From Cercis canadensis (Eukaryota > Streptophyta > Magnoliopsida > Fabales > Fabaceae), in assembly GCA_003255065.1 (NCBI GenBank), contig QAOA01008121.1, forward strand, positions 124,001-188,000: DNA of 64,000 nucleotides, read 5' to 3'. A program made the translations under genes and the position numbers. Within the stretch, counting starts at the first letter, position 1. Each line of letters starts with the position of its first letter. Below, in pieces: positions 1 through 11,010 of this stretch. The notes under the pieces are model-generated. The model was not told the origin of the DNA, made no database searches, and worked only from the letters and a program-made list of their open reading frames with translations.

Positions 1-1904
1 ATGTGCATTCATATTCTTTTCGTCTCAAACATGTAAAGTAGATCTGCTACTGCCTTATTTGAAACATGTATATAACACAGAAAATAAAACTGGGCCCACC
101 TTGGTTACTAAATTTCAAAAGGAATCCATTGATTCCATTCCATGGACAAAAAAGAGCAATGTGTTTGACAATGTTGAACATGAGTGAGAATATACCAATA
201 ATTGGATGGATAGAATCAGAGTAATAGTCCCTTCTCAAACAAGCAGCCACTCTTTGTATGGATTTAGAATATTACGATAATTTACATATATAACACAAAA
301 TGGTATTTGCGTTTTAGCCATAGCCTCAATTGAAAAATGAAAATCCGGAATTTGTTACCTTCAAACGCAGAGTTTGGTGTTGGAAATGGAATGATTGAGA
401 ATTTGAGATTACAGTGGCAGTGATGAGTGATGAGTTGGGGTGTTTAAAAACCCAGCGGCACATGCATCGCACAGCTACAATGTGCACTTTTTTGACTCTG
501 TTATTACTAAGTGGGCTCCACCACTTTGACTGTATCAAAGACTGTTATCATGTTATCCTTAATTTTCTGCTTGGTGGGGTCACACTCCCCAATCCAAGGT
601 CAATAATCAGGACAATCTTTGAACCAAACCGAATAACTAACGGGATTAAATACTTGACATGTCAGCTTCACTTCAGGCGTCCTCCCAACTATCCATGCGC
701 CCTTATTTTTTATACTTGTAATCCTACTCCACAAAACAGTTAAACAAATGCTAAAATCAAAATTTACTATTCATTACTTTTAAATTTAAATAAGTTATGC
801 ACCTTTAAATATTGGAAAAGTGATAACCATTTTATTTATTTAACTATTTTAAATATTGGAAAAGTGATTATCACTTATATTGAACCTTGTAGTTGTTTAT
901 TGTTCACATGACAAATTGGTCCAATGCTTGGGAAGATAAAAGCATACTTATTATACAGCTGATACACACACACATATATATATATATAACAACATCGAAC
1001 CAATAGATAATAAGCATGCAACAAAAAAACTAATGATGGGGCACCAATAAAATTAAAATGATATGATGAATATATCACTAAACATGATATATATATATAT
1101 ATATAACTGAACTTTTAACACCCACAAATAATTTTTCCAAAATAAAATGATAACCATCTACATTTTTTATATTTTATAATTTAATGGAGAAGACAGATTA
1201 AAAATTGAAAGAAAGAGAGAAGTTGCGCGAGACAAGAACTGGAAGACCATAATTTCAGGCTTTATAGGTAACTGAAATTTCATGCTTTTCTTGAATATTA
1301 CATTTTTTTGGCTTCTTGAATATTACTTTTCTTTAATATATTACGGAGAAAGTACATTTTGGTCATAAAATATACATTCCATCACCATGCCATGCCATGC
1401 CATGCACTGCCAAAAGTTTAAAAGCGCTCTAATATCACATTAATGGTGTCTCCTCACCAACTCCCAACTCCCAACTTCAAATGTAGAAATTTTAGTTCAA
1501 ATTTCAGACTGCGGCCGCATGCAAGGAATATTGTAAAGCACGGTCTATGGCCCAAAAGAAAGCCCACAAATTGACCTCTAAAGTCCTTTTTGGGCGGTAG
1601 GGTGGGCCGGGTTGAATTCGCGTCTTGTACAAACTTCAACCCAGTTAAAGGCCCATTTACAATTGGCCGAATTCATCTACTTCCCCGACTGAAGTTTCCT
1701 ATGGTCAGATGGAGCGTAGCCGATTTGTCTATCGATCTAGCATTCAAAAAAGGCAGAATACTCCAAGAGCCTCCATCAAAGTATAGTGTTGTAGACTTAT
1801 AGCTCTTGATTCACTTCCGTCACTTGTCTTCTAGTTCAAGTATTCGGCACTTAATGCAATTAATACAATAATTATATTATAGTAAAATAAAATTAATAGA
1901 AACT
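1..1904. other. Intergenic, no gene recognised
   Basis: AT-rich sequence with no open frame that looks coding. It holds short AT microsatellites near 975-987 and 1088-1106 and a four-fold CATGC-type pentamer run at about 1387-1404. Around 1545-1660 the base composition rises and four GGCCCA/TGGGCC-type motifs occur close together; these resemble plant site II promoter elements but no gene starts beside them. Confidence 0.6.
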
Positions 1905-2796
1905 GTTGCTCTTATTAGAAGTATGCCTAGTTGAGGTATTAAGATTTCACCAATCATGAGATATTTTGCTCTTCTTATGGGTGGGTATGACAAAATTTAC
2001 TTCAAAATAAAAGATATGTACAACCAAGTATTGAGGGATCGTAGAAATAGTCTGAATGATGTTATGGCTGCAATTAATAATTTGGAAGGACTTTTTTATT
2101 TTGATCCATTTTTCTTCAAAATGTATATTGTTGATCATGAAGGTCGACTGGAGAATGTGTTTTGGTGCGATGGAATTAGTACATTGGACTATGATTGCTT
2201 TGGAGATATTCTAGCTTTTGACATTACATATATAGGAGAAATTTGTACAACAAACCATTGGTCATTTTTTTTTGGAGTGAATCATCATTGCAAGACAATA
2301 ATTTTTTGGCAGTGCATTAGTTATTGATGAGAGGGAGCAAACTTATATATGGTTGTTGAGGCAATTCTTGGAGGCAATGAGTGGCAAGATTCCTACATGT
2401 GTTATCACTGATGGGGATTTATCTATGAGAAAAGCTATTAGGGAAGTTTTTCCAATTAGCTGCCATAGGTTATTAGGGAAGGTTTTATTTGTAGATAAGG
2501 GTGCGAGGGTAATATGCAATTGTGGTGGATTTAAGTCAAGGGGCATTTCTTGTTGTCACATGTTGAGAGTCATAATATTTGAGGACTTAGAAGAATTGCC
2601 TAAGTCGTGTATTGTTCAAAGGTGGACTAAGGAAGCAAAAATGTGTGAATACAAGAATTCCATAACTGAAGTTGATAGGGAAAGATTGTCGATGTATTGT
2701 TTTGGAGCATTGTTACAATTTTCAGAACTACTTCTCAAATTTTCTAAATTAAAAGTAACAATTAAATACTTCTACTTCTCAAATTTTCTTTCATAA
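1905..2796 (+). pseudogene. FAR1-related / MULE transposase-like pseudogene
   Basis: Remnant of a FAR1/FHY3-type gene, a family derived from Mutator-like transposases. Homology is visible from about 1920: a linker region (GGYDKIYFKIKDMYNQV), then the start of the MULE transposase core (GRLENVFWCDGI, FGDILAFDITY). Three lesions are seen. A TGA lies in frame at 1932-1934. One extra T in the T-run near 2308-2313 shifts the frame, after which the core resumes (ALVIDEREQTY, IPTCVITDGDLSMRKAI). Just after the HRLL motif at about 2466-2477 the text jumps to a SWIM zinc-finger region with a C-x-C...C-x-H pattern (VICNCGGFKSRGISCCHML) and its RWTKEAK tail, so most of the core between them is deleted. 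It cannot encode a working transposase or FAR1 factor. The N-terminal FAR1 DNA-binding domain was not found. Confidence 0.82.
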
Positions 2797-3114
2797 AATG
2801 AAAAACCCAATCACATTGCAAGTCAATTTTCAGAACTACTCACAAATAGAAAAACATGCAATTTCAGTTTCATATCTTACCATTTTCTACTTAGCTCAAC
2901 ATCAGTTTCAGTTTCATATCTTAAAAGTGTTATTCTATAATACCATGAGTCTAATTTACTCTTAAGAATATCATACCATGAGTCTATACATTAGCTCTAT
3001 ATACAGTAGCAGGTTCTAAAAATTTTCTAGTACAAATATTTTCTCTCATTTAGGGCACACTCTGTATCTCTATATATAGATGCATATATAGTTGATGTAG
3101 GCTTATTTGTCTAA
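2797..3114. other. Intergenic, no gene recognised
   Basis: AT-rich spacer between the FAR1-like remnant and the 3' end of the minus-strand small peptide gene. Short phrases recur (AGTTTCATATCTTA at about 2868 and 2908; ATACCATGAGTCTA at about 2939 and 2973), indicating small local duplications. Nothing coding is seen. Confidence 0.5.
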
Positions 3115-3384
3115 TTAAGGTGATGTTTGAGAAGGAAAATAGTGCCCCTTATCCCAATCTTGTCTTGGAATACCATGGTGATTTTTTATATCAAAATCAA
3201 CGTCACTGTTGGAGCTGTTGCTGTCCGAAATCTCCTTTTTAGTGGCTGGCTCCCCCGCCGGCGGTGGTGTGCCGTTGGCGATACCTTGAGGCACAATCAT
3301 CTTCCTATTCATTCCTCCAGCGAAGTCTGCCATCACAACTAGCAAAAGCAGCACCGAAAAAACAAATTTTTTATCTGATTTCAT
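3115..3384 (-). CDS. Small secreted protein, candidate signalling peptide precursor
   Basis: Single-exon frame of 89 residues. Residues 1-24 have the form of a signal peptide: a lysine-rich start (MKSDKK), a hydrophobic core (FVFSVLLLLVVMADFA) and small residues at the likely cut site. The rest is hydrophilic, with a Ser/Asn/Asp-rich stretch (SDSNSSNSD) followed by a short motif, NHHGIPRQDW, near the C terminus. Such architecture (signal peptide, variable middle, short C-terminal motif) is usual for plant peptide-hormone precursors, and I have an impression that NHHxIPRQ motifs occur in uncharacterised plant small secreted proteins, but I cannot name the family. A TATA box lies about 60 bp upstream, which supports a real gene. 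There are no cysteines in the predicted mature part, so it is not a defensin-like protein. The function is unknown. Confidence 0.6.
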   Translation of the reverse strand: MKSDKKFVFSVLLLLVVMADFAGGMNRKMIVPQGIANGTPPPAGEPATKKEISDSNSSNSDVDFDIKNHHGIPRQDWDKGHYFPSQTSP

Positions 3385-3442
3385 GGTTTTGGAATTTTTG
3401 TAAACCTTAATGCCTAAGGAAAATTATATATATCGTTGGCAG

Positions 3443-3450
3443 TATTTATA
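3443..3450 (-). promoter_or_regulatory. TATA box of the small secreted protein gene
   Basis: TATAAATA on the minus strand, 59 bp upstream of the start codon at 3384. With the usual 30-bp spacing the transcript would start near 3415, giving a 5' leader of about 30 nt. Confidence 0.55.
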
Positions 3451-3454
3451 GAGC

Positions 3455-4985
3455 TGGTAACAGATTGAAAGACAAATAGAAGACAATGTACATAAACAAT
3501 AAATAAATAAAAGATCAATGGCTAAGTGAAAATATCTCAAGGATGATGAAATTGAAATCATGACGAGGCTCATTTGTATTGAAGCTGGTCTATAATCTAT
3601 GCGCGTATGCCCGACAAGTGTCTCGCAAATTTCTGGAGTTCATGATGCTCAAATCGAATTGGAGAATCTTCACTTTAACTGTAGTACAGTGGTGATGGCA
3701 TCAATAATTATGTTGAAAAAAATACAAGTGTAAATTCATTTGAATTTAGCATCTACCAATCATTTACCGTGTGTTTGGAACTCTTGTTGCAATGTTAGGG
3801 GAACGTGGCACAAGCTAAAAATCAGAATGGTAGGTAGGCACAGGAGTGTGGCAAAAGTTAAAATTCAGAGGATTGAGATATTTTGTTGCCTCAACCACCG
3901 TAATTCTGGAACCTTACGACAAACAACCTAGTTGGTGCTAAGCTAGCAACGGCAAAGGCAAAGGCTTTGCATAATTAAAAAATTGTAAAGAGGGTACCGA
4001 AATAAACAAAATCTCTAATCACCATCCAAATGCAAGTTTTCAACATAAGCATGCGAAGCATGAAGCATGAATATGATTGGGCTTCACCGCTAAAATGATA
4101 GTTATAAGGACATGCGTGACACCTGTACCAAAGACAATCAGAGACAGCTCGAAGAATCTGATTATCTTCCTCAGATTACTAATTGCATTATTTTATTATT
4201 ATTCTATGTTAGATTTTCCTAATTTTCTTTTCCAAGTTTCCAACCCAACTTTGCTAGGTGGGTTTGGGTCATTCCTGGATTCGTGCTTCGTGTGGGTTCC
4301 AATGTCTTCGTCTTTTTCCTATCTGAACTTTTTGATTTTTGAAAACCTAGGTTTTCAAGAAAAAGTTTTTGGTTGTTAAAATAAAATTCTAAAACTTTAA
4401 CAATGGGAACTTGAAGATGATGTTGATTTATGTGTGGGAAACATGTGAAGAATTCTTAGGGTCAAATTTTCTTGTCAACAAAGATTTGGGTATTAGACCA
4501 CAGGAAATAAATGTTTTTAACCTAAGCACAAAATTTCTTCACCTAATGCGGTTAATTTAGTTTGTACTCATCTTTTCCTATTTTCCAATGAGAATCAAAG
4601 TCAATATTGTTAACCTAGCTACATGATGAGAAGAAGATGTAGCAAGTGAGCGGCAAAATGTTGGAAAACAGAAAGAAGCAAGCAAACAGCTAAAATTAAT
4701 TAAAAATTAATGGGTAAATAGTTTTCTTTTTTCTAATACTCAAGTCATCGCATGAATCATGATGGATAGGGAAAGTTAGTAAGTGGTGAGGTGAGGGTTC
4801 AAATAGTTTTCAACTCTACTCGTTTACTCGTTTTGAAGCCTTTTCAATTAAAAACCAATGGACAAAGACAACCTGTCTTGGTTGGCTTGGACCTTATTCT
4901 TTTCTGAGTATAGTAGATATTGTCTGTTCACACGTCCTAGCGCCAAAAAAGGATAATATAAAAGAAAAAAAAAAATTGAATTTTT

Positions 4986-5030
<45 letters not shown>

Positions 5031-5090
5031 ACGTTTGGGAAGGGACTCCTCACGAAGTTTCCCTTTCTTGAAGCATTTGGAAGAGTGAAC
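3455..5090. other. Intergenic and upstream region of the first carbonic anhydrase
   Basis: No coding sequence recognised. Positions 4587-4614 (core ATGAGAATCAAAGTCAA and a following GTTAAC) recur almost unchanged at 8117-8144 upstream of the second carbonic anhydrase gene, so promoter sequence was duplicated with the genes. An AG dinucleotide microsatellite lies at about 4988-5022. Confidence 0.6.
4988..5022. repeat. (AG)n microsatellite
   Basis: About 17 uninterrupted AG units roughly 195 bp upstream of the first carbonic anhydrase start codon. GAGA-type tracts are common in plant promoters and are length-variable. Confidence 0.9.
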
Positions 5091-5094
5091 AATG

Positions 5095-5102
5095 TATATA
5101 TA
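5095..5102 (+). promoter_or_regulatory. TATA box of the first carbonic anhydrase gene
   Basis: TATATATA, 115-122 bp upstream of the ATG at 5217. The expected transcript start is near 5130. Confidence 0.5.
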
Positions 5103-5216
5103 CTAGCCTCTCAAGTCTCATCTGAGATGTGAATAATTCTCTTTGATCTATCTTGTGTATGATTGATAGAGGTTCCAAGTTCAAAGTTGTTTAGTGTTTT
5201 GGTTAATTAATAAGAC

Positions 5217-7119
5217 ATGAAGCATGGAAGCAGGGTCACATCCATTCCAATTCCAACTTTACTAATATTAGTAACCATCCTATTGCATTCAGCATCAACA
5301 AGAGCTCAGGAAGTTGGTAATGGAGAATCATGTCTCTTTCTTCCTATTTCTCATTTTGATTAACACACTTGATTTCCCATTTGCCCAACCCCTTGTTGCT
5401 TGTGATTTGATGTATACATTACTGCTCTGCAACTGCAACTGCAACAAATAATAATTTAAATGCTGCTATTTGTATTGAGCAGAGGATGAGAGAGAATTTG
5501 ACTACGCACAAGGGAGCGAGAAGGGTCCCTTGCACTGGGGCGAGCTTAAGAAGGAATGGGCAGCATGTAAAAATGGAGAAATGCAATCTCCCATTGATTT
5601 GTCAAGTCGCAGAGTCAAAGTGATCCCAAAGTTAGGGGAGCTAAAGAAGAGCTACAACTCTCATAATGCTACCATCATGAACAGAGGCCATGATATTGCG
5701 GTAATAATAATCTTTCTGCTTCATTACAAGCTCAGCACCCTCACATTTCTGCACCGGGACACATGACTTGTAACAGTAAAAACAGGGGAAATCTCAGGAA
5801 ATTTTGCCATAACAGTACAGAACCCATAGTTTCTATTATCTTATAATTTAAAACCTCCTAATTATTGGTTGGTTCCAGGAATATATGTATTCTATGTTTC
5901 TGGGAAATGATGCTTCTTGATTACCAATAAAGTTGCACCTGCACACGCATATTCATAATTTTATGTCTAGCTACCCGGCACTCTCTTCTGGTTTCTTCCA
6001 AGATTTAGCAGATCTATTTATTTATTTATTTAATTTCGTTGTTGGATTAGATTAGATTAGATTATGCAACTTGTGTTGGTTAAGGTTTGAATACAATTTT
6101 GGTCTATGCATCATGTGTGTAATGTAAATGTAAAGATAAATATAAATGTAATTGGTTGGTGCAGGTGAAATGGGAGGGAGATGCAGGCTCAGTACACATA
6201 AACGGCACCCATTTCTTTCTCCATCAAGCCCACTGGCACTCTCCTTCCGAACATACCATCAACGGCAGAAGGTGATCTCTCTTTTTCACTAGCATTTATT
6301 TTCTTCTTTGCTTTCATTTTTAATTCACTGTCACACAAGATTGTTTTTCTGAATTGAAATTCAAATATTAGGTATGAGTTGGAGCTTCACTTGGTTCATG
6401 AAAGCACAAGCCCAGACGGGAAACCCAAGATTGCTGTGGTTGGACTCCTGTACAAGATTGGTCACCCAGATCCTTTTCTCTCCAAGGTACACTTCAAATA
6501 TGTACCACTCTTTATTCTTTTTCCCCATGCCATAATATAATTAAGTATAATCTTATATTATTGTGATTTGAATATTTTTCAGTTGGCAAAATACATAAAG
6601 CCGATGGTTGACGAAAAAGAAGAAAAGAGGATGGGAATGATAGATCCCTCAGAAATCAAGATGGGTGGCAAGAAATACTACAGATACACCGGCTCACTCA
6701 CAGTTCCTCCTTGCACTGAAGCTGTCATTTGGACCATTAATAAAAAGGTATTCAATTTCAACTTATGGACTCACCTAATTCTATATATAATTCTCTCATT
6801 AATTTAACCACTCCACAAAAGAATAAAAGAAGAGAAACAAGTGATTATTTTATAATCTGATTCACTTGCAGATAAGAACAGTGTCAAGGGGGCAAGTCAA
6901 ATTATTGAGAGAGGCAGTCCACGATGTGAGTATATTTATCCTAACCATGCAGCAATTTTTATTTTTCTGAGAAAACCAAATTGAACCAATCCCTAATCTT
7001 TTTTATTTGTAATTCACTCCATATGGCAGTATGCAGAGAGGAATGCAAGGCCCCTACAGCCCCTTAATCGACGACACATTTACCTCTATGGCCCAAAAGC
7101 AAGGCATATACATAATTAA
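5217..7119 (+). CDS. Alpha-carbonic anhydrase, tandem copy 1
   Basis: Secreted zinc enzyme that interconverts CO2 and bicarbonate. Seven exons: 5217-5316, 5483-5700, 6165-6271, 6372-6486, 6583-6747, 6872-6925, 7030-7119, all with GT-AG borders, giving 282 residues, a normal length for plant alpha-CAs. Residues 1-31 form a signal peptide ([17 protein letters not shown]). The three zinc ligands are present: HWH in exon 3 ([12 protein letters not shown]) and the histidine of ELHLVH in exon 4. The proton-shuttle histidine (NRGHDIA), the gatekeeper Thr-199 equivalent (GSLT) and the cysteine pair (WAAC, PPC) that forms a disulphide in this family are also kept. An NAT sequon is a likely N-glycosylation site. 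Unlike the other two copies it reads LTVPPC instead of LTTPPC, a change next to the active-site threonine. First of three tandem copies; it resembles the Arabidopsis ACA7/nectarin-3 group. Confidence 0.93.
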
Positions 7120-8157
7120 TTTCCATAATTCTTTTTTTTTTTAACAAATTCTTTAATTTAAAGACCTTGCTCCTATTATGTTTTGCATGTGCTGAGGCAC
7201 TATGTTTTTCTTTTCCTTCTTTAATTTTGATTTGATGTAAGCTGGAGAAGGAAAATTAGGAAGTAGCATTATACATAACCGATTTGCTTCTCATAGTGAC
7301 TCCCTCCGAGCTTGAATTAATTCTCTTGATCAATCACAAGTACGTGACATGAATCTGTATATGATTTTATATATATGAGCAACTGTAATCAACACAAGGA
7401 AAGGAAAAGAATATGAACGTATTCATAAATAAATCAAAGCATAAGCTGCAAACTCTAACACCACGGTAAAATTAAAAGAGTGGCCATGGGATCATAGAAT
7501 CCAAACAAGCAAGACCACGTTAATGGATCTTTTAACCCATTAATTACTCATGAGTTAAATCTTTGTCTCATAGAAGAGATTAAACAAGCTTTGTTTCCTC
7601 AGGTTGGTGGGACTTTGGAGGGATGCATGGTACATCTTTTTCTGGATTTGGTCGCAACAATAAACCAAATTAGCGTGTGTGGTTCCATTCTCACCTTCCA
7701 CTCCTAAGAATGATCCTTCCTCTCTCAAGATTATTTCAAACCCAATTTCAGGCCAAAAGTATTACATAGCGTCATAGAGCTGCTCATTTGTTTATGGTTA
7801 TAAACTTATATAGAAGAAGTAGCCAAAAACAAACAAACTTCTAGGAGAAATATTTTTTACATTAGAACCTACTTGTCAACCAAACTTATAAATTAGACCT
7901 CCTACATTGCGTAGCTTTCAATAGATGAAAAATATAAAATAAAAAAGAGCGTGTATAGGAACAAATAAAATATACATGACATTCTTGATTATCACAGGAC
8001 CTATGCTTCTAAATTTACCTAATTCAATTTGTTTATAATTAGACCTCATTACTAATTAATCATACTTAGTCATCACCTAATACCATTTTGTTCGGTAATC
8101 AATTTTTTCTTTACGCTATGAGAATCAAAGTCAAAACCGTTAACATCCTGCTTAAGT
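7120..8157. other. Intergenic between carbonic anhydrase copies 1 and 2
   Basis: 3' flank of copy 1 and distal upstream region of copy 2. No coding sequence or RNA gene recognised. The right end (8117-8144) carries the promoter block shared with copy 1. Confidence 0.55.
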
Positions 8158-8158
8158 A

Positions 8159-8479
8159 AGAATAATGACCATGTCCAGTGTTCACCATCCTTGCTTTACC
8201 TTGGTCAAAGAAATCAGAGATATGCAGAATTTCGCTTGGGACTTGGAGATCAAGCATGTGTCAACAGATGAGCGGATTTTCTCGCTCGCCAGGGACACAA
8301 TGTTAGTTTCAATATTTTTCAGTTTTTTAAACCTCCTGCTGGTTTACAGGAGTTGCTGATAGCGGACAGTATGGGTGTTGCTATGCCCAGAACTGTTCCA
8401 GCTTAGTTTGGTTGTTTTCTTTCTCTGATGGGCTTTGCCCCGTTGTCAACCAAAAAAAGAAGAATAATGACCATGTCCA
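8159..8479 (+). mobile_element. 5'-truncated LINE retrotransposon with target-site duplication
   Basis: A 19-bp direct repeat, AGAATAATGACCATGTCCA, occurs at 8159-8177 and again at 8461-8479. Between them lies the 3' end of a plant non-LTR element. It starts with the end of an RNase H-like domain of the RVT_3 type (LVKEIRDMQNFAWDLEIKHV ... LARDT). After a frame disruption it continues with the C-terminal tail (PPAGLQELLIADSMGVAMPR), a stop, a short 3' UTR and an A-run at 8452-8458. 5' truncation, a 3' A tail and a long target-site duplication are the hallmarks of target-primed reverse transcription. The coding part is broken and the copy is dead. It sits about 0.7 kb upstream of carbonic anhydrase copy 2. 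Confidence 0.9.
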
Positions 8480-9157
8480 ATGAGAGGCCGAATGAACAGA
8501 CACAAGTTTAAATCGTTGGATGCTAATAAACAAATAGTGACTTGCGGCATGCCATTGGCGCTACGATGTCGTTTAGAATGTGAAGCTGGTCAATCGTCCC
8601 AGTATCTGGTCTTGCTGTGTTTTTATTTTTATTTTTATTTTTAACTAGATTCCAACATGAAACTCACAAGTGGTTTCGTGTCTTGCCAAATGCCATGCTT
8701 CTATTTCTTCTGAAAACAACATATAATAATTAGTAAATTTTCTTTTTTAACATTTAGGAGGTTTGAAAGAAAAGGGAAGGAGAGAAAATTAAGGGTCTAC
8801 TCTAAATATTTTCTTTGTTTGAGAGTTTTCCTAAAATGTGAAAGATAAAGAGGGGATAAGCTTTTCCCAAATTAAAAATTGAAAGGAATACTCTCTGGTC
8901 CTTTCCGTTGCCTTAACCAAATAAGAAAGATGAGACCTTAATTCGCTCATTTCCTTTGGTTTTTCCCCCTTTCATCTCCCACACATAACACGCCAAATAC
9001 TCAATGGTTAAACCAGTCTTGTTGGATCCTTTACATTCTTATATATTGCACACGTTAGAATGGAAAAATTTGGGAATGAGAAACATTAAAAAAATGGAAA
9101 TTCGACCAAAATTTCAAAGGAAGTTCTCTTTCCCCACCAAATCTTCAAGCACTGGTG
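8480..9157. other. Upstream region of carbonic anhydrase copy 2
   Basis: No coding sequence seen. A short T4A-type pentamer run (TTTTA units) lies at about 8621-8645. The promoter continues to the TATA box at 9158. Confidence 0.5.
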
Positions 9158-9165
9158 TATAAATA
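9158..9165 (+). promoter_or_regulatory. TATA box of carbonic anhydrase copy 2
   Basis: TATAAATA, 41 bp before the ATG at 9199. With normal spacing the 5' leader would be only about 10 nt, so either the leader is very short or the true start uses another element. Confidence 0.45.
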
Positions 9166-9198
9166 TTTCCAAATTCCAAATATTCTTTGCTCTGAAAC

Positions 9199-11010
9199 AT
9201 GAAGCATCAAATTCAAACATTCATTGCTACTTTGCTATTATTAGTGGCCATCGTCTTACATTCAACTACAATTAGAGCTGATGAAGTTGGTAATGCATGT
9301 CGTATTTGTGTTCTTTTTTTGTTGTTCTTTTATATTTACGATTTTGTGAATGTAGCCCATATTCGTAAGGTTTAAGATATCAAAGGATGATTCTTGAACT
9401 AGGTATTAGGGTCTTTTAATCTTAAACCTGTTCTTTTTCACTCTATAAAATTAAGGGATTTTCCTGTGATGGGGCATATTAGTGATAATTAAAAACAATT
9501 GGTATCAGAGATTTTCCCTCAACGTTTACAATAAGCAGTTACATGATACCTTGTTAATTACCACTTTATCCTAATGTATAATTTAATTTTTTTTGCAGAG
9601 GATGAAAGCGAGTTTGATTACATAGAAGGGAGCGCGAAGGGGCCCAAACACTGGGGCGAGCTGAAAAAAGAATGGTCAACATGCAAAGATGGAAAAATGC
9701 AATCTCCTATTGATTTGTGGAGTCAGAAAGTGAAAGTGATCCCAAACTCAGGGAATCCATTAAAGAGGAGCTATAAGCCTCAGAATGCCACTATCATGAA
9801 TAGAGGCCATGATATTGCGGTAACTAATTAATTAATCATTTAATCCGCTCAGTACTCAGTAGACACACATTTATTCATTTTAATTTATGCAATTCTTACC
9901 TCAAAATTTGTATATATATGTAATGGGACGCAGCTTCGTTGGGAAGGTGATGCGGGCTCAATAAATATCAATGGCATTGATTTCTATCTTCAACAATTCC
10001 ATTGGCACTCTCCTTCTGAACACACTATCAATGGCAGGAGGTCTGGGTTTCCTCCTTCAAAATCAACTTTTTTTTTTCTTTTTCTTTTTTGGTTGTATAT
10101 ATAATTTTTCTAAAAATGAAAAAAATAAAAATTCGAGTACTATATTTGAAGTCTTCATTAATTTATTTTTCTCCCCTTCTAATTTTGGCTCTGAAATTAA
10201 TAGGTATAACTTAGAGATGCATATGGTTCATTCAAGCCGACAGCCAAATGGAAATAATAAAATTGCTGTTGTTAGCTTTTTATTTAAAATTGGTTTTCCT
10301 GATCCTCTTATCTCTAAGGTACAATATTAATAAATCCTCAATTCAATATATAATTAATTACCCTTTTTGAGGTCTCTATATAAATATATAATATCAAATT
10401 GACATGTTTGAGGCGATTTCAGTTGGCAAAACACATATTGCCCCTGGTTGAAGAGGATCAAGAAAAAAACTTAGAGGTGATTGATCCCTCTGAAATCAAC
10501 ATGGGTGGAAAAAATTACTATAGATACATAGGCTCACTCACCACCCCTCCTTGCTCTGAAGGTGTCATTTGGACCATTAACCAAAAGGTATTCATGAAAA
10601 ACGTATAATTAAATTTCTCTTAATTTCATTGCTCATCATACATCATACGTGACTACTTCTTAATCTGAACTTCAATTAAATTGACTTCGTCAGATAAGAA
10701 CTGTGTCATGGGACCAAGTCAAGTTACTAAGAGAGGCAGTCCACGAAGTAAGCTTCTATTTCTACATCACTTTTATTTTTTAAAGTTTAAACCTATCAAA
10801 TTGACTCATTTCTGAGCATTTTCATTAATTTATCTCATCATATAACCGATTTGAACTATCTCTAATCTTTTATATATGATTCTCTATATATCGCAGAGTG
10901 CAGAGAGCAACGCAAGGCCAGAACAGCCCCTTAATGGACGAGAAATACAATTCTACGGCTCAAACACAATTAATAAGTCACATAATTTATTACCTATACT
11001 CAATCTTTGA
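9199..11010 (+). CDS. Alpha-carbonic anhydrase, tandem copy 2
   Basis: Same enzyme family and exon plan as copy 1. Exons: 9199-9289, 9599-9819, 9934-10040, 10204-10318, 10423-10587, 10694-10747, 10897-11010, giving 288 residues. The signal peptide is FIATLLLLVAIVLHSTTIRA. Zinc ligands HWH ([12 protein letters not shown]) and the histidine in EMHMVH, the shuttle histidine (NRGHDIA), GSLTTPPC and both disulphide cysteines are present, so it should be active. Exons 3 to 6 have exactly the same lengths as copy 1 (107, 115, 165 and 54 bp), which supports a recent common origin. The last exon has diverged: it ends in a different, longer tail (FYGSNTINK ... PILNL). The exon 3 acceptor gives leucine where copy 1 has valine. 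Confidence 0.92.

Noticed and set aside
8165..8359. 64-codon frame starting MTMSSVHH as a gene
   Set aside because: It is a fragment of the LINE RNase H domain beginning inside the target-site duplication.
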